Shown piece by piece: positions 9,021 to 18,444 of a stretch of DNA of 64,000 nucleotides. Source of the stretch: Fulvia fulva (lineage: Eukaryota > Ascomycota > Dothideomycetes > Mycosphaerellales > Mycosphaerellaceae); contig NC_063013.1 in assembly GCF_020509005.1 (NCBI RefSeq), forward strand, positions 3,844,001-3,908,000, read 5' to 3'. The first letter of the stretch is position 1; every line of letters begins with the position of its first letter. The position numbers and the translations under genes are program-made. The notes below the pieces were generated by a model. The model ran no database searches and was not told the DNA's origin. It saw only the letters and a program-made list of their open reading frames with translations.

Positions 9021-10883
9021 ATGGCGTCCAAGGCCGCAGTGAGGCCCTTGGCTGCCGTCAGTGCCTCCATTGGCCTGAAGCAGGGAGCACGGCGAGGTCT
9101 TGCGACAGCGCGGCCAGCCCAGTCGCCCTTCCAACAAGCGTTGAGAGCCGGCAACAAGTTCGACAAGCAGCAACTGCGTACGGGCTTCCGCAGAGGATAC
9201 GCGGACCAGCTGCCAAACACCAAGCAGGTCAAGAAGGGCTCGTGGAGGGTGCTGAGGTGGACATGGCGCATTACATACCTTTCGACGCTGGGCCTTCTGG
9301 CATACACTGCATATGGCATATGGGATAGCCGGAATCCTGCAGAGCAGCAAGAACCGGATCCAAACAAGAAAACTCTCGTCGTCCTTGGTGAGTTCGACTC
9401 GAGCTTGATGCAATGCCGTCGGCTACATGCACACTGACACATCCAAGGCACTGGCTGGGGATCTGTTTCCCTGCTAAAGAACCTGGACACCGAAAACTAC
9501 AACGTCGTCGTCGTCTCGCCTCGCAACTACTTCCTCTTCACGCCTCTTCTGCCATCATGTACCACCGGAACGATCGAGCACCGCTCCATCATGGAGCCGA
9601 TCCGCAACTTCCTCCGCCACAAGAAAGCATCCGTCAAGTACTACGAAGCCGAAGCCACCAAGATCGACTACGAGAAGAAGATCGTCTACATCAGCGACGA
9701 CTCTGAGATCAAGGGCGCTCTGTCACAGAATGAGATTCCATTCGATATGCTGGTCGTCGGTGTAGGTGCTGAGAATGCGACATTCGGTATCCCAGGTGTG
9801 CGCGAGCACGGCTGTTTCTTGAAAGAGGTTGGTGATGCTCAGCGAATCAGGAAGCGAATCATGGACTGCTGCGAAACTGCTACATTCAAGGATCAATCGA
9901 TTGAGGAGAAGAAGCGTCTGCTGCACATGGTGGTCGTCGGTGGTGGTCCTACTGGTGTTGAGTTCGCTGGCGAGCTTCAAGATTTCTTCGAGAATGACCT
10001 GAAGAAATGGATCCCTGAAATCGCTGGAGACTTCCACGTCACTCTCGTCGAAGCGCTGCCATCCGTCCTGCCGTCATTCAGCAAGAACTTGATCGACTAC
10101 ACCGAGAAGACTTTCAAGGAAGAGACGATCGACATCCGAACAAAGACTATGGTCAAGAATGTCACATCTGAGTACATCGAGGCGGAGTTCACTGGTCCAG
10201 ACGGCAAGAAGCAGGTCGAGAAGATCCCATATGGTCTCCTTGTGTGGGCTACTGGCAACGCTGTGCGCCCCGTGGTCAAGGACTTGATGAACCAAATTCC
10301 AGCTCAAAAGGATGCCCGACGTGGTTTGAACGTCAATGAGTACCTCGTTGTGAAGGGTGCCGAGAACATCTGGGCTGTAGGAGACTGTGCTGTTGCGAAC
10401 TATGCCCCTACTGCCCAAGTTGCTAGCCAGGAAGGTTCTTTCCTCGCGAGGCTGTTCAACCAGATGGCTAAGACTGAGGAAATTGAAGGCCAGCTTGCTG
10501 TTTTGTCCGAAGAGCAGGCCAAGGCTGCTAACAAGGAGGCCAGAGATCACGTCTTCGGCGAGATCAAGGATCTGCAGAAGAGGCTACGTCGCGTGAAGCA
10601 GATGGGTCCATTCGAGTACTCCCACCAAGGCTCGATGGCATATATCGGCAGCGAGAAGGCTGTTGCTGATATCAGCTGGTTGACTGGAAACCTGGCCAGC
10701 GGTGGCCAGCTGACCTACTTCTTCTGGAAGTCGGCATACTTGAGCATGTGCTTCAGCAGTGAGTGTTCTCCACAGCGCGTAGCGAGACAACAGCTAACCT
10801 CCATCACAGCACGCAACCGTGTCCTCGTCTTCATGGACTGGATCAAGTCCTACTGCTTCGGCCGTGACGTCTCACGGGAGTAG
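9021..10883 (+). CDS. Alternative (external-type) NADH:ubiquinone oxidoreductase, mitochondrial (583 aa)
   Basis: A rotenone-insensitive type II NADH dehydrogenase that passes electrons from NADH to ubiquinone without pumping protons. Exons are 9021-9387, 9448-10758 and 10810-10883. The N-terminus is basic and mitochondrial in style, followed by a membrane anchor (YLSTLGLLAYTAYGIW), as in enzymes facing the intermembrane space. The FAD-binding GTGWGS motif is split by intron 1. A second Rossmann motif, VVGGGPTGVEFAGEL, binds NADH. The C-terminus (FMDWIKSYCFGRDVS) is the typical membrane-associating tail. I see no EF-hand insertion, so it resembles the calcium-independent NDE/NDI forms. The 51-bp second intron keeps frame, so an unspliced reading is also open, but the splice sites and family sequence favour removal. 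Confidence 0.93.
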
Positions 10884-11328
10884 ATTTGTGCTTTCAGGAC
10901 GATGAGCCTTCTTCCCATTTCAGGATGGTGTGAACTACGGATCAACAGGCGCGCGATTGGGGAAGATACCTTTGAGCATGGTGCGCGTTATAGAGTGGGA
11001 TGGGATTCGATGTGGCCGGCTAGTCACAATGTGCGAGTAGAAACATGCGCGCTTGAGCGATAGATCTGACTGTGATTAACGTAGCGCGTACTGGGCTAAT
11101 TTTATGTTGTAGTCTGGGTGCTCGTGCACTTGCCGTTTCTTTGTGTTGTGCCTGCTGTGGAACATATCGGCGCACGGATGCTGCCGAGACCTCAGCTGAT
11201 ATGGACTTTCAGCTTCAATATGAACTGCACCAAACGACATCGTGGAGGCAAAGTTTTCCTCTCGACTTCATGGATCATCAACTGCTATCCGCTTGCTAGC
11301 CGTCTCTGAGCATTCCCTTTCCAGCAGC
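10884..11328. other. Intergenic upstream of the broken HET gene
   Basis: Holds the 3' region of the NADH dehydrogenase gene. An ATG at 11203 begins a short frame (MDFQLQYELHQ) that could be the first exon of the HET gene, but no convincing splice pair joins it to the HET frame. Confidence 0.35.
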
Positions 11329-12308
11329 ACCGCTCGCCTAGCCTGCAACATCCTGACTTTCGACCTCGAAGAGGCCCCTCTATACTCAGCCATCAGCTAT
11401 GCCTAGAGAAACCCCCACGAGCGCCGTTGTATCAAGATCAACCACACCGAAGTCTTGGTCCCGGCCCAAGCAGAAGATGCACTGTGGCACGTAAGCTCGG
11501 ACGCGGACTCTGGCGTGTCATACTTCTGGATCGATGCCCCGTGCATCAACCAAGCAGACCTCGAGGAACGCTCTCATCAGGTCTCCATCATGTTCAGGAT
11601 CTACGCGAGAGCCGACCAAGTACTCGTCTGTCTAGGTCTACCATTCGAAGGCTACGAAGAGGCAGTTCAAACTGTCTATGGGGTTGCTAGTGGGTTGAGG
11701 TCCAGATACAAGACCACGCCGGAGCTCGCGACTGAAGAACTTACGGAATATATCATGCAATCCGTGGAGAGACTCCTGCGGGAGAGGACCGTGGCGGAGG
11801 CCGATGAATCGCCACTCACGCGCATAGGACTCACCCTGGCAGCAGGATACTACCCATTCGCTGAGCCTGAAGAGGACATGGGCGAGACACACTTTGGAGC
11901 ATTTCTAGAAACCACCACGAAGAGTGGTCTCTGCCGGCGTCTGAGTGATCCCGCCAGAGCTCGACTATGGAGCGGCTTGGGCGATGCAGCACGATATCTG
12001 CTGCAAGTCCGCATTCATAGCCATTGTCGCTGCATATTCTATACAAGTAGGGGTCACATTGTCCTTGGCCCACAACACATGAAAGATCCCGAAGTTGTCT
12101 GTATACCCGCAGGAAGTGCGTTCCCGTGGATTTTGCGCCGTGAGGAAGACCACTACATCTTCATGGGGCAGTGCTACTTGTATGGCGTTATGGAGGTGAG
12201 TAAAGTGCTCTCCTTTGACACAGGGTAGCCCCTAACCTATGCGTGCTGTAGGCCTATACAGACGGGGTGTACGACCAAGCGCCAAGGGAAGTCTTCGAAA
12301 TACATTGA
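11329..12308 (+). pseudogene. HET-domain gene with an in-frame TAG in the ISYAW motif
   Basis: HET-domain proteins trigger cell death in fungal allorecognition. From 11329 the frame reads ARLACNILTFDLEEAPLYSAISYA, then TAG at 11404-11406 where the family has Trp. The same frame continues with a normal HET core (YFWIDAPCINQADLEERSHQ, IYARADQVLVCLG) and C-terminal region (FEGYEEAVQTV, HYIFMGQCYLYGVME). A 56-bp intron (12196-12251) and a last exon ending FEIH at TGA 12306 complete the 3' end. One TGG-to-TAG change explains the break; no splice pair removes it. Start codon not identified. Either a recent null allele or a sequencing error. The 3' end faces the Clr5 gene 140 bp away. Confidence 0.75.
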
Positions 12309-12447
12309 GATTGAGATATTTACTGGTCGATTGTTCTACTTCGAGGATGCATGCGTGCGACTGCGAAAGCATTTGAGCAGTTCTATGCTACCAAGACTCT
12401 GGTCGATAACAGGGAACATACTGTACTGTAACCTCGAACCCTTGAGT

Positions 12448-14219
12448 CTACATGGGACCATGCGACTGACTTCTCCATGCGGACGCCGATATCATGCTCT
12501 CACCAAGTCGTGCACATGCGTTGTGTAGCTTGTTCGATATGTGAGTTCTTGAAATATTTGAGTCATCCCAGATCTTCGAAGCAATGCTATCAGCGCGTGC
12601 CAGCCAGGTCGTGCTGCCTTGGTAGTCGTTCTCTTTCTCGCAGTGTTCGGCAATCGACTCCATGGTATACGCAGAAATGGCATCTTCACATATCGTGGAC
12701 CTCGAAGGACCGATCTTGCTCCATGATCCTCGTTGTACGATCTCTAGGCGGAGGGCGTGCGCTTGAATATGGTCTTGGGTAACGGTATATAGCTCGGCAA
12801 GTGTATACGCCGCTTGCCTTGCTTCAACGGAGTCGAGACCAAATTGGATGATTGCGAGCTGGTGGGCATCTCCGGCCAGAGATATGGCAGTGGCGAGTTC
12901 TCTTGCTCGTCTCGCGGGGCTAGGGTTCGACACTTTCCTGAGCTCTTGCTCTCCTGTACGCCTCGCTAGCGTGATGACCGAATCCATGACCTTGCAAGAG
13001 GCAGGGTGTGACTCCCCATGATCGCCAAAGCCATCGCTGATCATCTCATACATTTTGAGCAGAGCGCGGCGGGACAGGTCAGAGGACTCCTCGTCTGCCA
13101 GCAAGATGGCACAGACTTTGGTGACTGGATGATCCACGCCGAGCCCCTTGGCAGCGTACTCTCTGATCAGCTTCATGAGCTCAGTACGACTCTCGGAGCA
13201 CATTACAGTATTGGTCGGTGACAGCGTATAGAGAGCTTTTCGGACGAAGTCAAGGGAGACCTGACCGCTTCTGAATAGGGACTGAAGTAGCCTCTTGGCG
13301 TCATTGAATGCCGGTACTGCAAGACCTTCGGTATTGCCAATCTTGGACTGGTAGATGGCGTTCTCTACCCTGTCCCAGAACGATCGACTAGTGTCAGTGG
13401 CACCTTCGTTCAAGAACATGTGCTGCGATATGTTGGACGGCGTATACTGGATCTTGAAGCTGATGAAATGGTCCATAGTCGTCCACAAGAGTTCCACGTT
13501 CCGATCTGCCGCGCTTGATGACAACTGCATTGTCATGGGAATGCAATCGTCGTTGTTATCCTTTCTGAAAGAAGTGCCAGAAGGAGTAGTAAAAGTGGCT
13601 GCCAGTGATAGACGGTCCAGCCGTTCGCTTGGAAGAATAGTATCTACCCCAAGTGGATTGTATAGACGTCTCTGGGATAAATTCTGGGATCCCTGAGGTG
13701 AGGTGATGGCCTCACTGGACGGGCTTCCATCGACGATGCTCTGGTCTGAGCTACTGGGCGTATGCTCTTGTGAAGTATGAGGCGAGGAGGCTTCGGAAGA
13801 GCTTTGCCCATAGCCCCTTCCAGGAGAAGACGAGAGGCTCTTGCTGCGGTCGAGGCGTTGCTGAGCCGTGAGGAAACGCTTGACCTTCTTCATGTCATTC
13901 TCACTGAAAGAAGTTGCCTTCGTCATGCCGTGGATGAACTTCTCCTTGTCTGCCCTGCGAAGATTTTTCTGTACGCCCCAGGATTTGAATCGAGCATCGA
14001 ACATCCGCTTGCTGGTAGGCGATCAGCCTGATATAGAGTCAAGATGATTCTTCTGTTGACAGGCTCGTACCTTGCTCGAAACCCGTATTGCTGATCCATA
14101 TGTTTCCTCATACAACTCAGGCTCTGGCGCAAGTACATTGCAGTGATTTCGTCTCTGTGCGTGCGCCATTGCTCCGCAGATGGTCCACGCGTAATGCTAC
14201 AGTCTGACATGTTTGCCAT
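12448..14219 (-). CDS. Clr5-domain protein (570 aa)
   Basis: Two exons, 14071-14219 and 12448-14011, with a 59-bp intron (14012-14070). Together they encode an N-terminal Clr5 domain: EQWRTHRDEITAMYL, then YGFRASKRMFDARFKSWG across the junction. Clr5 was named from a fission-yeast silencing factor and is common in Pezizomycotina as a putative DNA-binding module. A Ser-rich disordered segment follows (about residues 90-180). The remainder is helical, with repeated ARxxAxxLAxLY-like stretches suggestive of TPR-type repeats. The start is the only ATG ahead of the domain. Target and role are unknown. It sits between two HET genes and may belong to an accessory or self-recognition block. Confidence 0.82.
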
Positions 14220-15086
14220 CCGTTAAGATGACGCAGGCCATACTATTGTGACAAAAGTACACTGGAATGGGTGAAGTGGCCACGATTCGGGTGTTCAGAA
14301 GGAAGACAAGGTTGTGCAGAAATGGAGCCGTGTATCGTCCTGACTTGTTCATGCACGACGGTGTAACTGAATTGTCGTGTGAGGGAGATGATGGAGCATA
14401 CCGGCCTGAGGGGCAGTGCACACAGTGTGAGTGGTCGCACAAGGCGGATGTGTGGCGAAGCGCCCTGATCCAAGGCATTCGTGCAGCCTCGAAGGCAGAC
14501 AGCCTGTGAATGAGGTGGCAAAGGTCGCAAAAGCTCCATGCATTAGCGCTTCATGACAGTGTCCGACAAGTCCTATGCCGCCAGAGGGGGATGCGGCGTG
14601 CTGAACTACAGCATTGTCCGGTGAGGTAGTCTAGGAGCTGAGCTTGCGCGGCTGGTGTCCAAACTCGGTGTTGTAGCAAAAGGACAGGCAAAAGATCCGT
14701 CTTCGAAAGATACTTGTATCCACGACTACGCGTATCTTGCCCTGTATCGTCTCATCGCACCTTCCTTCCTGGCGCTTGGATCATTGCCGAACGGGAACGC
14801 GCCACCTTTTGCCTTCCTGCCGTGCGGCCCGTGCCTGCCTCCCACCTGCACGGTCCCACCCTCCGTTCGCCCGATGGTCCATCGACCTCGCCCTTTCCTT
14901 TCTTCTCCCCCACCGCAACGACCTCACCTCCCGCTATCCGACTCTGTCTTGTCCTCAACCGGCCGCCTTCCTCTGTCCGGCGGTGGCCGCCCTCTTCGAC
15001 GTCATGCTCCAACCTCAGCAACGTTGAAGTCGTCACTGCAGCTGAAGTGAACGCAATGCTTCAATGGTGCGCATGTACGGAAAGTA
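14220..15086. other. Intergenic, pyrimidine-rich; probable Clr5 gene promoter
   Basis: Between two minus-strand genes. The segment 14760-15000 is strongly C/T-rich on the plus strand, which leaves several overlapping frames open (Pro/Ser/Leu-rich) without any domain. I see no real gene. Confidence 0.5.
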
Positions 15087-15746
15087 CTACAGATCATATG
15101 CTACCCAGCTGTCCTGCCGCCTCACCTGGGTAATATCCGGGAGCTGAGCATGGTTAACTGGAAGTCGTTTGACATGCTTCTTCTGCCGACGGTCCAGATC
15201 GATCCTCGTCAAATACAAGTCCCTTGCCGATGCTGTTACAGCTAGGACTGTGAGCACCCTAGAGGCTGTCAGCATAAGAAGTAAATCCATGTAATGCATG
15301 TACTCACGATGAGATTGTTGCTGCCAAAGCTACCCCGAAGTGGTGTGCCCTCATCTTCCAGGCTAGATAGACATCGATCCCGTCGAGCGCAGCACACGAG
15401 ATGGCCTTGAAGGTGAAATGGCGGGACTTGAGCCGGAAGAATTGCTCTTGTGTGTGGTGCTTCAGTTGGTCTGGAATCTTGTAGACGGCGAGGCACATCG
15501 TCATAAGTATCATTCCCGCGAAACCCTACCAATGGCGTTGTCAGAGAAAGAATGCTAGAGGAAGGCTCGATTGAGGCCACTGCTCACCATAAAGACCGAA
15601 AGTGGCGCAAGAAATGTCGCTGTCTCGTCGCTGTATCTCCTTGTGCAGGCCGAAGCATCAATTCCGGCAATAAGCAAAACGACGTGAGCCAAAGCGGCGA
15701 GAACGGCGGTCGTGGTACGGTACAGGCGGTCCTGGACTCTGATCAT
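15087..15746 (-). CDS. Small multi-span membrane protein (182 aa)
   Basis: Three exons (15588-15746, 15308-15525, 15087-15258) are joined by introns of 62 and 49 bp with GT-AG ends. The product has about four hydrophobic segments: TTAVLAALAHVVLLIAGI, FLAPLSVFMGFAGMILMTM, a weaker one around FGVALAATISSVLTVLAV, and part of the loop ISCAALDGIDVYLAW. The C-terminus is short and basic (DLDRRQKKHVKRLP). The start is the ATG at 15746. Not recognised as a named family. The gene lies between the Clr5 gene and a HET gene. Exon joining is supported by phase and by continuous hydrophobic helices, not by transcripts. Confidence 0.6.
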
Positions 15747-16154
15747 ATTTGTTGGTGGTGGCAAGAGTACAGAGAAGGGATACTTTCAAGTCACGCAAAT
15801 GCGTTGGTTGAGATTTCTTGCTGGAGGGTTGGACCGTCTGGGAATCATATGGTTGAACCATCAGATCAGTTCTCTGCTGCGCACAGACCGAGTCTCGTCG
15901 CAGCCACCTCTAACTAAAAAGTACCGCTGGAGTGACCGGCCTTTGAGCCTCATTATGGTTCTTGGCGTCTCTGAGGACGGCCATGCGGACGAAGGCAACC
16001 GCTGCGCCCAAGGCTACTCGGTATATCCACCAGCGAGTCGTCGCCCTCGTCAAAATCCGGTCATTACTACGACAACTTCTCAGTGCACTGTCAAGTCTTC
16101 TGCCCTCTGCTCCGCAAGATCATCGCCACTGGGTTCCACACCGTGTGCGGCCTC
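15747..16154. other. Divergent intergenic region
   Basis: Lies between the minus-strand membrane protein gene and the plus-strand HET gene and probably holds both promoters. Short frames occur on both strands; none has recognisable features. Confidence 0.4.
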
Positions 16155-18335
16155 ATGCTCCACAATCTTTCTGATATGATGGAGCTAGGACTTTCGAACG
16201 AGTCGTCGACTACTCTTGCTTCATGCCTATCTGCCATCTCATCGGCGCTGTCTCTATACACCATGCAGCTCACCAACACGATCCGCAGACAGTGCTCCAT
16301 CGACTTATGCGAAACGAAGAGAGGTTTCAACTCGCACCAACTACAATGTCGAGGATGCAACGGCATCGAAGAGCTCCTTGCATGGCTTAGAGATGCCAGA
16401 CTGACAAACCCCTACTATGAAGGTGTCTTGGAGTCCGGCAGGATACACCGAACCTTCGCAGAGCTGGACGGGTGCGCCAGTTCACACGACTGCGTTACAT
16501 GCCAGGTCATCCGACGCGCTTTCTATCTGGCGCAAATAACACAAGCGGGAGTCAAAGAGCTCACCGCAACGTCCAAAGACGCAAACATATTCGCAAGACT
16601 GCACTGTACCGCCAAGCACATATTCATGGAAGTCGTCATTGGCTCGGAGAAGTTCGACGAGAAGTCCGCATGGATCTTATGCTCCGATGAGCCTCACTAC
16701 CAAGGGAAGGAACTAGCTGTCGCCCCGCTCGACTTCGAGGACATATTTATCAACCTCAAGCCTCGCATCGACGACTGCCATGATCACCACCGCTGTTCCA
16801 ATCTTGGGTACTCGTTGGAAAATCCTTCCTGGCTCGTCGAGCTGTTGCCGCATGGCATGGCGAGGCTGGTCAAGCCACCAGCTTCTCCATTTCTCAAGTA
16901 TGTATCGTTGAGCTATTCCTGGGGCAAGCCGGCCAATCGAAAGGAGAATGAGATATTCAAAAGGACCGCTGAGCTTACTGCTGATCCACACAACTTCGTG
17001 CATGAGGGATTCTCCCGCTCGCTCCTTCCTCTGACTTTACAAGACGCCATGCGCATCACAGAGGCTTTCGAGGTCCAGTACATATGGATCGATCGTCTCT
17101 GCATCCCCAAACGTGCCAACTGGGACGATGAGGCATCCAAGATGCACGAGGTCTTCGGCAACGCATACTTTACGCTCGCAGCGACCGGTGCGGAAAGGGC
17201 ATGGGATCCACTGGATACTGGTAGACAAGCTTGGTCCTATCGCCCACGTCGTTGTCAAGTGGATGCATACTGGTTGTCTACGATTGACATGAGTCTAAAC
17301 GACATGCGCGTACATGCACCACTGTCTCAACGCGGCTGGGTCATGCAGGAAGAACGTCTTTCTCCACGTGTCTTGTATTGGTGTGGCCAACGAGCCTATT
17401 GGTCGTGCGCACAAGGTGACCCATATATTGAAGGGTCGCAAGGCCTCTGCGATAACAGAGCGTCCAAAGACTGGAGCCACCCACAGGCCTTTCTGAGGTC
17501 CTGCTATCGAGGAGATGCTACTGACTTGGAGGAGGAGTGGCTAGACATTGTGGCATCTTATGTCCGTCGAGACCTCTACCGGGATGTTGACCGCTTCCTT
17601 GCGATTTCGGGTCTCGCCACCAGGTACCTCGACGCCAAAAGCATCATGCTCGATACTGACCAGAAGGAGGAATATCTTGCTGGCCTGTGGCGAGGCAACA
17701 TCGCCCGTGGGCTGGGTTGGGCTGTGCCTGGAGGCACAGCTAATGAGAGGCTCAACAGCATCGGACCAACGTGGTCATGGGCATCTTTACCATTGCGAAC
17801 GGAGATCAAATTTGGCACAAAGTTCGTTGAGTGCCCGAAATTCACGTTGTTGACGGAGTACCACCGAACTACCGCGAAGAACAGTATGGAGGCTGTCAAC
17901 ATCGGTGCGAAGTTTGACATGACCCTGGACATAGAGGGTCAGTGTCGTGACTTCATCAGCAAAGGGGCCGACATAGTCCCTTGGAATGATGTCTGCATCA
18001 AGAGAGGATCTCAAGAGCACTTCGTCTTCAAACAGGGCCCTCAGAAACCGGTGTACGCAAGAGACGCGGACAGTGGACGCGTGCTTTCATATGAAGCGCA
18101 TCAGGTCCATGTGGTCGGGCAGCTCGACTACTTGGACAATGTGACCGACAGTGTGCCCGAAGAGAAGACCATGCAACTGTTAGCATTCGAGGTTAGCCAC
18201 TCAGCAATGCTGCTATTACTCGTCCAACGGAAAGACGACGATGGGGCGCTGCGCTGTGCCCGAGTGGGAGTGGCATGTGGATATCGAAAGAACTTCTTCG
18301 CCGGCTCGAAGATCCAGAGGATTCGCTTGGTGTAG
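16155..18335 (+). CDS. HET-domain protein (726 aa, start uncertain)
   Basis: An intact heterokaryon-incompatibility-domain protein in one exon. The HET core begins with YVSLSYSWGKP (about residue 248), continues through LPLTLQDAMRITEAF and YIWIDRLCIPK (about 308), and EVFGNAYFTLAATGA. The C-terminal half has LSQRGWVMQEERLSPRVLYW, typical of large HET proteins, then a variable region. A Cys-rich N-terminal stretch (RRQCSIDLC, LQCRGC, SHDCVTCQ) precedes the HET domain and may bind metal. The frame is open upstream to 16083 but without an earlier ATG. Possible starts are 16155, 16176 and 16263; I give the longest. HET proteins act in non-self recognition after cell fusion; the partner here is unknown. 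Confidence 0.85.
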   Translation: MLHNLSDMMELGLSNESSTTLASCLSAISSALSLYTMQLTNTIRRQCSIDLCETKRGFNSHQLQCRGCNGIEELLAWLRDARLTNPYYEGVLESGRIHRTFAELDGCASSHDCVTCQVIRRAFYLAQITQAGVKELTATSKDANIFARLHCTAKHIFMEVVIGSEKFDEKSAWILCSDEPHYQGKELAVAPLDFEDIFINLKPRIDDCHDHHRCSNLGYSLENPSWLVELLPHGMARLVKPPASPFLKYVSLSYSWGKPANRKENEIFKRTAELTADPHNFVHEGFSRSLLPLTLQDAMRITEAFEVQYIWIDRLCIPKRANWDDEASKMHEVFGNAYFTLAATGAERAWDPLDTGRQAWSYRPRRCQVDAYWLSTIDMSLNDMRVHAPLSQRGWVMQEERLSPRVLYWCGQRAYWSCAQGDPYIEGSQGLCDNRASKDWSHPQAFLRSCYRGDATDLEEEWLDIVASYVRRDLYRDVDRFLAISGLATRYLDAKSIMLDTDQKEEYLAGLWRGNIARGLGWAVPGGTANERLNSIGPTWSWASLPLRTEIKFGTKFVECPKFTLLTEYHRTTAKNSMEAVNIGAKFDMTLDIEGQCRDFISKGADIVPWNDVCIKRGSQEHFVFKQGPQKPVYARDADSGRVLSYEAHQVHVVGQLDYLDNVTDSVPEEKTMQLLAFEVSHSAMLLLLVQRKDDDGALRCARVGVACGYRKNFFAGSKIQRIRLV

Positions 18336-18444
18336 GTAATTTGATACGTTCGTGCTTCGATATATTCTCGGCCTAGAATGTTCAATGTAACGGCAGACGG
18401 CAGACTCGAACCACACTCCCTAAACAATCATAATCGCTCGAATC

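Noticed and set aside
8961..9490. Long antisense frames over the NADH dehydrogenase first exon
   Set aside because: Shadows of the coding strand.
14655..15133. Three overlapping plus-strand Pro/Ser/Leu-rich frames
   Set aside because: Product of a C/T-rich tract; no splice, domain or family; lies in a promoter position.
18390..18425. GGTTCGAGTC-like sequence on the minus strand, resembling a tRNA B box
   Set aside because: Flanking bases do not form a T-stem and no A box or acceptor stem is present.
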